Made by a program: the position numbers and the translations under genes. Below the pieces are notes generated by a model that saw only the letters and a list, made by a program, of their open reading frames with translations, did no database searches and was not told the DNA's origin. Positions 63,993 through 64,000 of a stretch of DNA of 64,000 bases are shown here, one piece after another. The stretch comes from Candidatus Moanabacter tarae (lineage in GTDB: Bacteria; Verrucomicrobiota; Verrucomicrobiia; Opitutales; UBA2987), in the NCBI GenBank assembly GCA_003226295.1, contig CP029803.1:1234211-1298210 (forward strand). The letters are read 5' to 3'. How positions within the stretch are numbered: position 1 is the first letter of the stretch; the number at the start of each line of letters is the position of its first letter.

Positions 63993-64000
63993 ATTTTGAT

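Noticed and set aside
1-64000. CRISPR array, IS element, integrase or prophage
   Set aside because: No regularly spaced repeats, transposase, integrase or phage structural genes were seen on either strand.

Overview
The window looks like chromosome from a Gram-negative bacterium of the PVC group, most likely Verrucomicrobiota (Opitutae-like). This is inference from gene content. It carries a double-length UvrA (about 1,900 residues, as in Chlamydia), a redox protein fused to a beta domain I associate with Verrucomicrobiota, a heptose-1-phosphate nucleotidyltransferase (LPS), many lipoproteins and exported proteins, and a TRAP transporter with a TatT component. Base composition judged by eye is in the mid-40s % GC, except for one GC-richer block near 48.7-50.9 kb.

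Layout. 0-0.8 kb: start of a type I polyketide synthase running off the left edge. 1.6-4.6 kb: an RND efflux permease without a visible membrane-fusion partner. 4.7-11.1 kb: purine-nucleoside genes (adenosine deaminase, NUP-family protein, adenine deaminase), all with export-like N-termini, with a HAD hydrolase and a heptose nucleotidyltransferase between them. 11.2-14.6 kb: an S9 peptidase and two lipoproteins. 14.9-22.9 kb: two convergent operons that form the most unusual locus. One encodes a MotA/TolQ/ExbB-type channel, an actin-fold/FHA protein and two TolR-like membrane-anchored vWA proteins. The other encodes a TPR/PEGA-like membrane protein and two exported low-complexity proteins. 23.4-25.2 kb: a thiol-redox trio (DsbA-like fusion, small membrane protein, MauE/DoxX-like). 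25.2-43.5 kb: mostly housekeeping genes (SDR, tRNA-Arg, S18, Sua5/TsaC, CNNM/CBS protein, HisC, lipoate ligase, TrmH, RlmD-like, TrkA, rhomboid, Prc, PrmC, RF1, HAD phosphatase). 43.6-47.6 kb: TRAP operon (TatT, TatP, fused DctQM), closed by a strong hairpin terminator. 47.8-50.9 kb: RidA, a decayed cytidine deaminase, and a GC-rich segment with a flavin monooxygenase that looks recently acquired. 50.9-64 kb: class I aldolase, PAC2 protein, B12-binding radical SAM protein, tandem UvrA, PDZ protein and acetyl-CoA synthetase.

How it fits together. The 14.9-22.9 kb locus is best read, as inference, as a proton-motive-force-driven envelope machine. The TolQ-like channel would pair with the transmembrane aspartates of the two vWA proteins, the actin-fold/FHA protein would act in the cytoplasm, and the TPR and exported proteins would act at or beyond the inner membrane. 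The purine genes suggest processing of adenosine and adenine outside the cytoplasm before uptake.

All calls come from reading the translated sequence and recalling family motifs. No database search was run.
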